Assembly: GCA_003956705.1 (NCBI GenBank)
Contig: QZCP01000120.1
Coordinates: 121,500-185,499, forward strand
Length of the DNA stretch: 64,000 bases
Origin: Brevipalpus yothersi
Taxonomy: Eukaryota > Arthropoda > Arachnida > Trombidiformes > Tenuipalpidae
Reading direction: 5' to 3'
Shown here: piece after piece, positions 48,006 through 56,011 of the stretch
How positions within the stretch are numbered: the first letter of the stretch is position 1
Layout: each line of letters opens with the position of its first letter
Position numbers and translations under genes: made by a program
The notes under the pieces: generated by a model
The model's input: only the letters and a program-made list of their open reading frames with translations
The model's database searches: none
Told to the model about the DNA's origin: nothing

Positions 48006-49355
48006 TAACCATCTCTCTCTGATCCATTGAGAGAAGGATCTAAATCGTTCATGATGCAACGCTTACTGCTCTCGTTGTGGCTGTAGCAGTACCATTAGTT
48101 TTGAATAATTCTGATTTATGATCAACGTTTATTCTTGATTAATGAGGGACTTTTCAGTCTCTTTCACATTCTTTCTCCTTCTCTCTCTTTCTCTTTCATC
48201 TGGCTTCGAAAACTCGAGAGAGCCTTCTTACTTTTCCCATGATTCTATACCACCAGCCTATCATATATTTATTTCTCTCTTTTCATGATGTTTCCAGTCC
48301 GTTTTTACTGATTTGGAAACTCTAGCTGCATTGTTCGCTGCTGCCATACATGATATTGATCATCCCGGTGTCACAAATCAATATTTGATTAATTCAAGCT
48401 CCGAGCTTGCGTTGATGTATAATGATGAATCTGTTTTGGAGAATCATTCGCTAGCGGTTGCCTTCAAAGTTCTACAGGAAGAAAATTTTGACATTTTCGA
48501 CAATCTTTCAAAAAAACAGAGACAGACATTACGTAAAATGATAATTGATATGGTGTTAGCAACGGATATGTCCAAACATTTAAGTTTGCTGGCAGATTTG
48601 AAAACTATGGTCGAAACAAAAAAAGTGGCTGGCTCTGGGTTCCTACTACTGGACAATTATGCTGAACGTATAAGAGTCCTACAGAACATCATACATTGCG
48701 CTGATCTAAGCAATCCTACAAAGCCTCTATATCTTTATCGAAGATGGGTTGACATGATAATAGAAGAATCTTTCCAGCAGGGAGATAAGGAGAGAGAACA
48801 AGGTCTCGATATCAGTCCAATGTGTGATCGTCATAACACTGTGATAGAGAAGTATCAGGTTTGTTTTCTCTTCTCCTTACGGTCAGCATATCTTGTGTGA
48901 TACATATCTTCTCATTTCTTTCTTCTCTTCCTCTCTCTCTCGCTCTTCTAGGTCAGCTTCATCGATTATATTGTGCATCCATTGTATGAAACATGGGCAG
49001 ACTTGGTCCAGCCTGATGCTCAATCAATTCTAGACACTCTCGAAGAAAATCGAGATTGGTTCCAGAGTCAAATACCAGCGAGTAAGCATGCCTTCTAATG
49101 CCTTCTCATCGAGTCATATGCAATTGCCTTTCGCTTCTTGGAAACTGTTTCACACCAATTATTTTATGTATTTTTCTTTTCTCTCTCCTTTTCTCAGGCC
49201 CTCCTTCTGATAAAAAGAACCAGGAAGAAATAGAAATAGAAAGTCCCGTGACCATGGGAGAAGAAAATCGAAGTCCCGGTCTTGCGGCTGCAGCAGAAAA
49301 GATTAAATTCCAAATAACGATCGATGAGCCCGATGAAGGAGAATCCAAAGACTGA
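21211..49355 (+). CDS. dnc: cAMP-specific 3',5'-phosphodiesterase PDE4/dunce, long form (join 21211-21368, 41933-42115, 44572-44679, 45717-45991, 46162-46505, 46939-47100, 48298-48858, 48952-49081, 49198-49355)
   Basis: Nine exons join to 692 residues, frame kept at every junction. UCR1 is seen in RRESFLYRPDSEFEVSPKSV and VTPFAQILASLRNVRNN (residues ~80-150), UCR2 in ETLEELDWCLDQLETIQAHR and NKFKRMLNRELSH, then the catalytic domain: metal-binding YHNCTHAADV (H388, H392), HDIDHPG (H428, D429), LMYNDESVLENH, MVLATDMSKH, HCADLSNPTKPL and SFIDYIVHPLYETWADL. Known role: cytosolic hydrolysis of cAMP, important in insect learning and female fertility; UCR1 carries the PKA-regulated RRESF site. Exon 1 to exon 2 spans a 20.5-kb intron, so that join is the least certain, but the split codon works (ATT CG | C TTG GAC) and DVDDAG matches the family's FDVDNG. 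Tail: EPDEGESKD. Confidence 0.93.
23811..23856. repeat. (CT)n microsatellite
   Basis: Uninterrupted CT dinucleotides, 46 bp. Confidence 0.97.
24598..24661. repeat. (GA)n microsatellite
   Basis: About 64 bp of uninterrupted GA. Confidence 0.97.
25159..25210. repeat. (CT)n microsatellite
   Basis: About 52 bp of CT. Confidence 0.97.
25399..25454. repeat. (CT)n microsatellite
   Basis: About 56 bp of CT, followed by more CT-rich sequence to 25540. Confidence 0.97.
26034..26328. repeat. (GA)n tract interrupted by a 263-bp assembly gap (26047-26309)
   Basis: GA dinucleotides flank both sides of the run of N. The unknown bases probably include more GA repeat; the true length is not known. Confidence 0.9.
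26787..26823. repeat. (GA)n microsatellite
   Basis: 37 bp of GA. Confidence 0.95.
29299..29342. repeat. (CT)n microsatellite
   Basis: 44 bp of CT. Confidence 0.95.
29585..30156 (-). repeat. Repeat element I, inverted copy
   Basis: Reverse complement of 16222-16810. Matching words include GATTATAGATGGACCAAATT, GCTCGTTTCGAGAAGAGAAG, AAATGTATTTATACACATCC, GGCCATTCACCATGCCTAC and CGTTCCGGTTGTTTGACG. It is the long form and is closer to copy 2 than to copy 1. A 115-codon open frame (29568-29915) is a by-product. Confidence 0.9.
30175..30208. repeat. (CT)n microsatellite next to the inverted element
   Basis: 34 bp of CT, 19 bp beyond the end of the inverted copy. Confidence 0.95.
30664..30716. 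repeat. (GA)n microsatellite
   Basis: 53 bp of GA. Confidence 0.97.
33094..33138. repeat. (GA)n microsatellite
   Basis: 45 bp of GA. Confidence 0.95.
34946..38305 (-). CDS. LINE ORF2: AP-like endonuclease and reverse transcriptase (R1-like non-LTR element)
   Basis: One open frame of 1119 codons without stops. The N-terminal ~220 residues are an AP-like endonuclease (NSRGCVTAVDDVARKISLLQ, IIAGDMNAS, WTFRDANGGLHMIDHFI, RSDHRLMS). The reverse transcriptase follows: LDISGAFDSVPWEAV, GFPQGSKLGPALW, FFADDGKF and FGLKLNEQKTKF. The usual YADD is FADD here. Near the C-terminus is a Cys-His cluster (CKCSDSGIMHFICSCC). No RNase H domain was noticed. GFPQG...LW and the layout suggest the R1 superfamily. 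The start is uncertain: Met at 38303-38305 or at 38288-38290. The frame overlaps ORF1 by ~56 bp. It copies its RNA into DNA at a nicked target site (known mechanism of the family). Antisense to dunce. Confidence 0.92.
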   Translation of the reverse strand: MLASTMVQSLEIKSLYINSRGCVTAVDDVARKISLLQPQFCVISDFTPSDLSPSYNIFTDINSTSHKIAVLVHKRWKCKQFRVANSNSCIVRCVYKELCVILAGVYFSWKFNEREFTDSLNIINTKCSILDPDVLIIAGDMNASTNGTTRSNTVFKGAVLRNWCTFWKYDIPEYKENEWTFRDANGGLHMIDHFIFKSRVTYKRGTLQHFPIERSDHRLMSTSITVKKNLIKEFKFVTKMASPAAVHGLTMNYPIQDLLEIEKGNYYWEWRTVDSRSSDEDAIASTIKRLINQCGVTDFEAFPAQLREMISEAEEKLSARARNDILFSDLVDASTCKSNPWKVFRKVINSRTVKDLLPEERPDLMLGQRECEASVVDEFTIPHGEMVEERVPIGRQHISKEKMKQLLKKHTAQIIIAPPAYFYSQDSVIDAATAALNACMEHRYFPRNWAIGKATFIPKKASAKVRMIVTQHPLGMIIQELIYQRLEIRINELADSVLLKQFAFIAERGVQEAIFKFHRIVAKFRHLPFIIIDLDISGAFDSVPWEAVEDTLRFFGIEDNIIMLIMQYLKIFVVWTAKDGVFWGKRLEKGFPQGSKLGPALWTLITARIIPMIEKCLENEIGDFVFFADDGKFCLAGRSVSNVNTIISRIKYIVGRFGLKLNEQKTKFLTHGVSPTICKGLKERQAKSISLLGFEYSYPDTTRKTFWKNFTVKARDLAQCIAPFISTLTRKCKTAEKLIIKQCILALYSHAMPLLLDERPLIAIMEKLWSIESSIANCLFSRGKSLSSSLPLQSTGLLCREYLISTLFSIAGNKNFATHNFVREHFKLGELRNWYSNKGLKYHPFTNFRLVERKVPCDVTIELKTVSANRELRAIVGMKRASQKWSIIFHRAYCSFDIIRIGLYSILKGFNDGVSKYEFLIVSKDTSINRAGGCLNIWQMECIKKINFYFSEEGTQEYVDKFRSDWTPAVTIEPEDLFGNVNIHNKITKIIDGVFDQLWQRKEYNSYVDREFWLMTQNCPAPTKVRRGACKLLFQNLGNLSDLCKCSDSGIMHFICSCCVLHEYRAKLHPSTQDYIKRSRMIGKFFCPPNSLICYSFLKYLNTLLFHAYKTLPHFSLIQ
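38250..39695 (-). CDS. LINE ORF1: gag-like nucleic-acid-binding protein
   Basis: 481 codons. Near its C-terminus is a CCHC knuckle (CNKCNKSGHIQRNC) followed by a second Cys-His cluster (CSSCPNEDHHPLSLDC), as in ORF1 proteins of R1/jockey-type elements. A Leu-rich segment (FTVIMALAALLATRLEFISR) lies near the middle. It ends 55 bp inside the start of ORF2, as in many bicistronic LINEs. Whether the first Met (39693-39695) or a later one (MESVGNSE) is used is not clear. Confidence 0.85.
   Translation of the reverse strand: MFSILIFGKSKEMESVGNSEIDLPSDLHVASMEAIVNMESEDNPTVNSDLNLAASNMGSRSPIPSASSISDQAIATPALPKIKCEEKAFAGQASDIESRMFKEEIDKSEVLPLPFTVIMALAALLATRLEFISRTRTTRVSAETKRDIRLWTLNNLMFLEVIKVIGEELVNNMGMPTETNISVERAAPEPEPVDPNLLSIETVVKENIYLKKELNKVENRVPPENLHHDHKNADGAWGRSYSFRSNVQCCSGSLSIKERNQLEKSEIMAFCQQLKGIFPSWRRNLIIIESICTCKSSSSTCPIAEAVVKINEKFPSVNARPTKRFLPRIKVRIQGLEDCAEKAWEQVKEAFPSHSETLAATPRLIAKWKDNNRVESSFIFEVFPETRHLIAGKNVRSSTSNVFIRDSIYIPLCNKCNKSGHIQRNCTVSHQQPRSPTCSSCPNEDHHPLSLDCPKRDRLIRAKLARIDYGAKFRNKITLYQ
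40132..40177. repeat. (CT)n microsatellite
   Basis: 46 bp of CT. Confidence 0.95.
41898..42115 (+). CDS. dnc: Possible alternative first coding exon of dunce (short isoform)
   Basis: An ATG at 41898-41900 reads 35 bases in the same frame (MSNNRALISPNS) straight across the exon-2 acceptor into LDVDDAG. Used with the other exons it gives 651 residues, intact UCR1 and catalytic domain. PDE4 genes are known for several alternative first exons, so this could be a second transcription start, or simply chance in the intron end; only the frame is seen. Confidence 0.4.
42116..44571 (+). other. dnc: Dunce intron 2
   Basis: Contains several short CT-rich stretches, ATCT repeats (42884-42901) and a (CA)n tract at 43232-43266. 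No alternative exon recognised. Confidence 0.8.
43232..43266. repeat. (CA)n microsatellite
   Basis: About 35 bp of CA, the only long non-GA/CT dinucleotide tract in the window. Confidence 0.95.
44680..45716 (+). other. dnc: Dunce intron 3, no other feature seen
   Basis: Ends TTTACTCACAG before the UCR2 exon. TC-rich 3' half. Confidence 0.8.
47101..48297 (+). other. dnc: Dunce intron 6 with two (CT)n tracts (47129-47170, 47941-48001)
   Basis: Separates the exon with the HNxxH motif from the exon with HDxDH. Nothing else recognisable. Confidence 0.85.
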
Positions 49356-50340
49356 ACTCAATGGATCTGCGCAATCCTCGAACGACATCATTGAGATATA
49401 CTGCTTCGCTACCCACATGAGTGGAAATGGAGTTAATAACCCGAGCTAATAGTGATGAAATAGGTTGCAATAAGGGGAAACTGTGGACAAAGACTAATCC
49501 ACTCTCTCCCTCTCTCTCTCTCTTTATACCTAAGTGATGAGTGATGATGATAAGTGATGAGTGGGTTGAAATTAAGGCAATTCTCTCCCTGAAAGTGGTC
49601 TTAAAAATAATTCTGTGATAGGCAACTTATACTGGTTTGCCCGTGAGACAGCTTTATTCGAGCTTGTGAGAGTGAGTATTTCTGATAGCAATCGAACATG
49701 TCACTTGGTGACTCATGTCCCCCCTCATAGAAGTGGAATCGATGGGAAGGAAAGAATTAATTTGTGTGCAATTTTGTACTATGACTACAAATCGAAGAGA
49801 GAAAGAGAGAAAAGAAAGCAAAGAAAGCTTCATGAACTTTATGTGCATTCATATGGAAGAGTACCAATTTATTGATAAACGAGCAAAGGGGACGAAAAGC
49901 AATTCAGAGGAAAAAAAATTGAAGAAAAATATCTCTCTATCCATCACTACTCTTGTGTGTCTGTTCAATAGGTCTGGTTGTGATTGAAAATACTGTACAT
50001 TGATCATTGAATAATTTGTTGACTTATATTCCTGTTTTACAGTGGAGATCAATAAGTAATAGATACTTGAGAAAACTTCCTAAGAAACAATAATCAAACT
50101 ACGTTTGCCCCAATCAAAAATAAACAATGTTCAAGGCTCAATCACTCTCTGTTCCATTGTAAATCAATTTTCTCACCCAACCATCAGCATGGAAAAATAT
50201 ACAATCGATCAATCACTCTTAGCTTCAAGTGAAAAGATGTAAGATCGAAGTGGCTGCTATTTTCACAACATATGTTGATTGATATCCGAAAAATCTTTCA
50301 ATATTCACGATTTGAGCTCTTAGCGGGTAGCTACCACGAA
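49356..50340. other. Intergenic, dunce 3' UTR and 3' flank of the small membrane-protein gene
   Basis: Holds a TGATGAG-rich stretch (49534-49562) and no supportable gene. Open frames are lysine/glutamate low-complexity. Confidence 0.5.
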
Positions 50341-50643
50341 TCATCTATCGTATGATGTTTCATATTTTCTTGGTGACATCGATCGTTTATCTTTCTCCTT
50401 CCGATATACTGACCGAACTTCGGAGACCACACTTGGTGTGATGACATTGGAATCGAGGAAATCCCTTTTCACACTGCCCTCGCGTACTCCTCGAATAAAT
50501 GTTTTCTCCGTCATTTTACGGTGTCGATCAGATTCATACAGAAAATACAGTAAACACGAAAATATAATCACAAGAATAACAATGATTATGGTAGTAATCA
50601 TGGCTAAAACTTGTAGTTGAACAGTACCATCGAATTCAATCAT
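50341..50643 (-). CDS. Small single-pass membrane protein, unidentified (100 aa)
   Basis: A short ORF with one clear hydrophobic helix (about residues 13-37, LAMITTIIIVILVIIFSCLLYF) followed by a basic cytoplasm-like tail (ESDRHRKMTEKTFIRG, SVYRKEKDKRSMSPRKYE). No signal peptide, no known domain recognised. It faces pyruvate kinase head to head over 534 bp with a shared NRF1-like site. Coding status is supported by the distinct hydrophobic/basic organisation and the absence of repeats, but not by homology; it could be a small integral membrane protein. Confidence 0.5.
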   Translation of the reverse strand: MIEFDGTVQLQVLAMITTIIIVILVIIFSCLLYFLYESDRHRKMTEKTFIRGVREGSVKRDFLDSNVITPSVVSEVRSVYRKEKDKRSMSPRKYETSYDR

Positions 50644-51177
50644 TTTTTTTCTTGAACACTTCCAATTCTATTTCGACGTCCACCAAATATAATCAAATCT
50701 ATCTCTTCTCTCTTTCTCTCTCTCGAAAAGGATAGTAATTAACCGTAACCCTATCGAATCCTTCAATGCATTCCATGCTCATCGATCATCCATCCTCCCA
50801 TCATTTTCATTTTCATAAATTTCGTCATCATGAGAAAAAAATCTCGAGACTCTCATGCAAAATTCAAAATTCGAAATCAAGAAAAATTCGCCGAAAAAAG
50901 TAAAAAAAATTTTTTCCTCTCAAAATCAAGTTAACCAAAAGGCCAACAGATGTCATTATTTTACTGGACCATGAATGCGCATGCGCAACTGACAAGGTTC
51001 CGGCTGTGTTCGATCAGCTCGATCGTAAACGTTTCTTCAAGTCCTTCATCCCGGTTCATGTGAGAATTGATTGTGTTTTTGTTTGTGTTAAATCATTGAT
51101 TGAGAAAGATAGAATATTTCCGGTGCTTATTTGGGTGTTTGTGTGTATATTCGAAGAACAGTTAACCGAATTGAACA
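50644..51177. promoter_or_regulatory. Divergent promoter, small membrane protein / pyruvate kinase
   Basis: Includes an NRF1-like palindrome TGCGCATGCGCA (50976-50987), ~190 bp upstream of the kinase start. No exon seen. Confidence 0.5.
50976..50987. promoter_or_regulatory. NRF1/Ewg-like palindromic site
   Basis: TGCGCATGCGCA is a perfect 12-bp palindrome that fits the NRF1 consensus. It sits in the promoter of a metabolic gene. Motif only. Confidence 0.55.
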
Positions 51178-53125
51178 ATGTCTCGTTCGAGTATGAGTCC
51201 TCCGAAATGTCAACTGAAAGCAGCTAACGCTGTGTACGGCTTAGATCATCTGGCAGCTCTCGATATTGACTCGAAGCCACCGTTGATTAGACTTTCTGGT
51301 ATAATTTGTACTATTGGTAAGTAGATTATGCATTTGATATCGAGAGAGGGTGGAAGGTTAATAATATCAGTTTGAGGTAAAAGAAATGGTTTAGATGTCG
51401 GAGAATAGTTAAAGTGAGATATGATTGTGGGAAGATGTTGTTGGCTGATCTTCACCTTCACTTGACGTATTTGACATTCATTTCCAGGTCCCGCGTCCAG
51501 AGATGTTTCTATGCTTGTGTCCATGATCAAGGCTGGTATGAATGTTGCGAGAATGAATTTTTCCCATGGAACCCATGAATATCACAAGGGTACCATTGAG
51601 AATGTCCGTAAAGCAGTTGTTCAAGTTAGCAAAGAGTATGGTCTCATCGAACACCCGGTGGCTATTGCACTGGACACCAAAGGACCTGAAATTAGGACCG
51701 GATTGTTGGAAGGTGGTCCAAGTGCTGAAGTGGAATTAGTCAAAGATCAATCCATAAAGATAACCACTGACGATGCTTTCAAGGAGAAATGTTCTGCCAA
51801 GGTAATACATGTTGACTATAAGAATATTACCAAAGTCCTTGTTCCCGGTAATAAAGTTTACGTTGATGATGGTCTCATCTCTTTGATTGTCAAAGAAGTT
51901 GGTGAGTTTGATTGGAAGTATATTATTTCTATCCAAGCTTTTACACCTTTTATTCTCTTCTTACAGGCTCTTCGGAAATCATGTGTTTAATAGAGAATGG
52001 TGGAATGTTGGGCTCCAAAAAGGGTGTAAATCTACCGGGAGTGATTGTTGATTTACCTGCAGTCTCTGAGAAAGATAAATCTGATCTACTTTTTGGTGTA
52101 GAAAATGGTGTGGACATCATTTTTGCCTCCTTTATTCGAAATGCTTCGGGCGTTAAAGAAATCCGCAAAATTCTCGGTGAGAGAGGAAAAGATATCAAAA
52201 TCATATCAAAGATTGAAAATCATGAAGGAGTGAAAAAAATTGATGAGATTATCGCTGAAAGCGATGGAATCATGGTGGCTCGTGGTGATTTGGGTATAGA
52301 AATTCCTACCGAAAAGGTTTTTCTTGCTCAAAAAATGATGATCGCTAAATGTAATGTTGCTGGAAAGCCGGTCATTTGTGCAACCCAAATGCTAGAAAGT
52401 ATGATCAAAAAACCTAGACCCACCCGAGCAGAAAGTTCTGATGTTGCAAACGCTGTGCTCGATGGTGCAGACTGTGTTATGCTCTCTGGTGAGACGGCAA
52501 AAGGCGATTATCCACTTCAAGCAGTTTCTGTGATGCATGCGATTAGCTTGGAAGCTGAAGCTGCTCTATTTTCGAAGGTATCCTCTAGTTTCTACTTCTC
52601 TCATGTTTCCTTTCACTTGCTGCCTATTCATTTATCTGCCATGTCATTACATTTGACTGAATCTCTTTTGTTTCTCTCTCCGATACACTATACATCTGTT
52701 ACCAGAATCTCTTCATCGAATTGAGCATGAAGACACCGATTCCAAGTGATTCAACCACAACGGTTGCCATCGCTGCTGTGGAAGCTTCCATGAAGAACAT
52801 GGCATCTGCTATCATCGTGATCACCACAACTGGACGAACTGCACATTTGGTGGCAAAATATCGACCAAGATGTCCGATCATCTCCGTTTCAAGAGTTGCC
52901 CAGACCACAAGGCAAGCACATCTTTATCGCGGCATCTTGCCTTATTACTACAATCAAGAGCGAACCGGAGACTGGACTCAAGATCTCGATGCAAGAGTGC
53001 AAACAGCCATTAAGTTTGGAAAATCAAGAAATTTCATCAGCTCCGGTGACTCTGTTATCGTCATCACCGGCTGGCGCAAAGGTCCCGGCTCCACGAATAC
53101 AATGAGAATTGTTGAGGTTGAATAA
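51178..53125 (+). CDS. PyK: Pyruvate kinase (join 51178-51316, 51488-51901, 51967-52577, 52706-53125)
   Basis: Four exons give 527 residues. Start at MSRSSMSPPKCQLKAANA; GIICTIGPASRDV and GMNVARMNFSHGTHEYH form the N-terminal A domain; the B domain lies around VALDTKGPEIRTG-LLEGG; the active-site lysine is in IISKIENHEG; metal/phosphate ligands are in MVARGDLGIEIP and ATQMLESM; the family stretch AESSDVANAVLDGADCVMLSGETAKG is intact; the C domain ends with VIVITGWRKGPGSTNTMRIV. It turns phosphoenolpyruvate and ADP into pyruvate and ATP, the last step of glycolysis, in the cytosol. AATAAA overlaps the stop codon. A fragment of exon 2 recurs at 59544-59772. Confidence 0.97.
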
Positions 53126-53793
53126 AACATTTCGAAAAGTGTGGGGTTATTTTCTGCTGCTGGATGCGTGTTTCTGTAATCTAGAGATTCACTTATTTTG
53201 TGATGGTTACCATTGTTCTATATATTGAAACCAAATCAATCTCTGTACGTGTGTATTTGAAATTTTATCTCATGATATATAGAACCATAGAATTGGAAAA
53301 TTCAGTTTTCAAGATCGATTAATTAGATGTCCCGATTACTCTATCCTTCTCAAATATCACTTTTCATTCCTTCGCCACCCTGTCTAACTACCACAAAACT
53401 ATACACACTCGGTAAAAACTCCGATTCGATGATGATTACTCCTCTAGACTCTTTGAATATTCAAAAACTATATCTCATGAACCAAGAATCGGAATATCTT
53501 ACAGATTCGAGTTCTAAATTGTGTCCACAAGCAGTAACTGTAGCCCGCTCGATTTCAACCGTTCAAATTGACATTTTAAGTGCGGTTTTTTCAAAAAGCA
53601 AAACATGTGACTCAAGCAACTCGGTTTGACGGAAAAATGTTTTGTGTGTGTACATGTGATTGAGGCATGTTTCTCATTGTTCGATATGATCAATTTTTAA
53701 TTGTCCATGTTCGTTGAATTATTTTGATATCATTTTGCCTGCCCTAGTTTCTAATGCTACAATCCGGATCAATCATCACCGCCATCATCATCA
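53126..53793. other. Pyruvate kinase 3' UTR and Twinkle upstream region
   Basis: An open frame of 100 codons (53327-53629, Ser/Thr/Leu-rich) has no recognisable similarity and no obvious splice to Twinkle. Otherwise AT-rich, no gene. Confidence 0.45.
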
Positions 53794-54954
53794 ATGTCTG
53801 TACTGAAGTGAGTTGTCATTGTAATATTTATCGGAACACATTATCATTCCATCACTTTTCTTTGGTACTTTCGGTTTTTCTAAATTACGATCATTTTGAT
53901 ACTTAAACCCTAGAAACATAATATCGTTTCAAACACTACGAGAAGCGGTAAAATTGGAACTTCTCAACGTAGGTCAACTGGAGGGCACAAAATGGAAACG
54001 CTTCCCGGGATTGAACAAATATTTGAAAGGACATCGTTCAGGTGAACTTACCATACTCACCGGTTCCACTGGTTGCGGTAAAACTACTTTTTTGTCTGAA
54101 TATTCACTCGGTAAGTGGTGTGAAATAAATAAATTATTGTCGTCATCACTTTCATTTTGTGTACGTTAAGTGTGTGTGTACATATTAATTTTGAATGGTT
54201 CTGAAATGCGAACAGAAGGAGAGAGAGTTGATATATTCATCATGTTTTATCCGTCAATTTTCAATTTACTCTCTCTCTCTCTCCAGATCTGTGTATGCAA
54301 GGATTGCCGACACTTTGGGGTAATTTTGAAATGAAAAACAGTAAACTATGTCGAACAATGTTAAATCAATTTGCTAGACAATCTCTTGTATCACATATGC
54401 AAGAATTTGATAAGCATGCTGATAATTTTGTTAATTTACCGATGTACTTTATGACCTATCATGGCCAGGAAGAATTTGAGAATGTCCAAAAAACAATGGA
54501 AACTGCTGTAAAGGAGTGTAAAATTAAGCATGTGATAATTGATAATCTACAATTTATGGTTGGCACTAGAAATAAGAAATTCAAATTTTTGGATCGCTAC
54601 GAGTATCAAGATCATGTGATTGGTAATTGTCGTAAATTTGCCACCCAAAATGATTGTCATGTTACACTGGTTATTCATCCGAGGAAAGAGGATGGAGACC
54701 TTCTTACGATGAACTCGATTTTTGGTGGTGCTAAAGCCAGTCAGGAAGCAGACAATATCTTGATTCTACAAGTTGAATGGAAAGGCAATTTGAGGCAACG
54801 TAAGTACCTGCAGATAAGTAAGAACCGGTACGATGGAGATCTTGGTACCATCTCACTTAGATTCAATAAAGAGTCTCAAGGCTTTGGCGTGACCAAATCA
54901 AAAGGATCTCATGCGGCTCATCAAACAACTCAGGATGTGGAAGAATGCGAATAG
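53794..54954 (+). CDS. Twinkle-type mitochondrial DNA helicase, helicase domain only (join 53794-53807, 53914-54110, 54287-54954)
   Basis: Three exons give 292 residues in one frame: a 14-bp first exon (MSVLK split codon), a 106-bp intron, then the linker (SFQTLREAVKLELLNVGQ), typical of the region just before the animal Twinkle helicase domain. Walker A is GSTGCGKT (residues 55-62; the human counterpart is GPTGSGKT), then TLWGNFEM, Walker B HVIIDNLQFM, VTLVIHPRKEDGD, FGGAKASQEADN and SKNRYDGDLG. Known role: hexameric 5'-3' replicative helicase of mtDNA. The ~350-residue N-terminal primase-like part of animal Twinkle is absent in this model, and no upstream coding exon is visible. The tiny first exon is deduced from splice signals and frame alone and may be wrong; the two other exons are firm. 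The C-terminal tail is also short. Confidence 0.85.
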
Positions 54955-55639
54955 TAGTAGTAGCAGCTGATGGTAGAGAGAGAGTATGAAAAAAAATCAT
55001 ACGTACTGGGTGATGAGTTTCCCGTAGGAGTTGCTTTTTCGCATTTCATGTATTTATGTATGTACATGTATGTATATATGTATTAGATTTGAGTCGAGAA
55101 TATTTATTCGAAGTTAACAATAATTGGCATGTATTTATATTTATATTTATATATATATATCAAAAAGTATAAGTCATTCGAATGATAACTTTTTTCATCT
55201 CTCTTCTACTATGAGATTCATTTCGAAACTTTTCCTCATTTTACTTACATAGTTATCGATCTTAATTTGCGAAAAGATCGTTGGGAAAGAAAAGTTATCG
55301 AAATGATCAAATGAATACTAAATGGTAGATATTCATATATATATATTAGGTTTGAATCTACATGTAATCGAAAAAAAAGATAATTACGTAAATGCAGTTG
55401 TCATGGCCACCCAACAATAAAGAGAGTTTCATCAATGTGGCATAGGAGATGCTTGAAGCCTCTGTTTCAGAGGCTGTTGTTGAAAAAAAAGTTAATTGAG
55501 GGTCGAGTATTGAACAATCATACGCAATGTATGTATGTGGCGATGCTGACAACTTTCATCTTCCGAATCGTTACTTTATCGAGAGAAACATTCCCTCTTG
55601 CTTTCTCCAACTCTGTTTAGAGGTTATCAAGAAAGACAT
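54955..55639. other. Convergent 3' regions of Twinkle and Mastermind
   Basis: AT-rich with ATATAT runs (55150-55162, 55337-55348). Contains a perfect short hairpin at 55457-55475. No gene seen. Confidence 0.5.
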
Positions 55640-55962
55640 TCATCTGGCCCACCCTGGCCTGGCCTGATATTCTGATTGATAATTCATCTGAGGAGAATCA
55701 TGAGAGAATCCTTGGTTCATTCGAGGAGAAGAATTTTGCTGTGGATGCTGCTGCATAGTCTGATGGTGTTGGTAAGGCGGAGATGAGGATACATATCGAC
55801 CATTATGCGAATCTAGAGAGAGAGAAAAGAGTATTCATTTGTTTATTTGATTGATTTCATATTTTTCACGAGAAGTAGGTTTTTCGTTATGAGAAGGAAA
55901 TTGGTTAAAATTCAACAATGAAATCTACCAGAAAGTTTATGGAAGAATGAGAAGGGCAAAGC

Positions 55963-56011
<49 letters not shown>

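Noticed and set aside
53327..53629. 100-codon frame between pyruvate kinase and Twinkle as the missing Twinkle N-terminus
   Set aside because: No primase-like or TOPRIM motif and no suitable donor in frame that joins to the linker exon.
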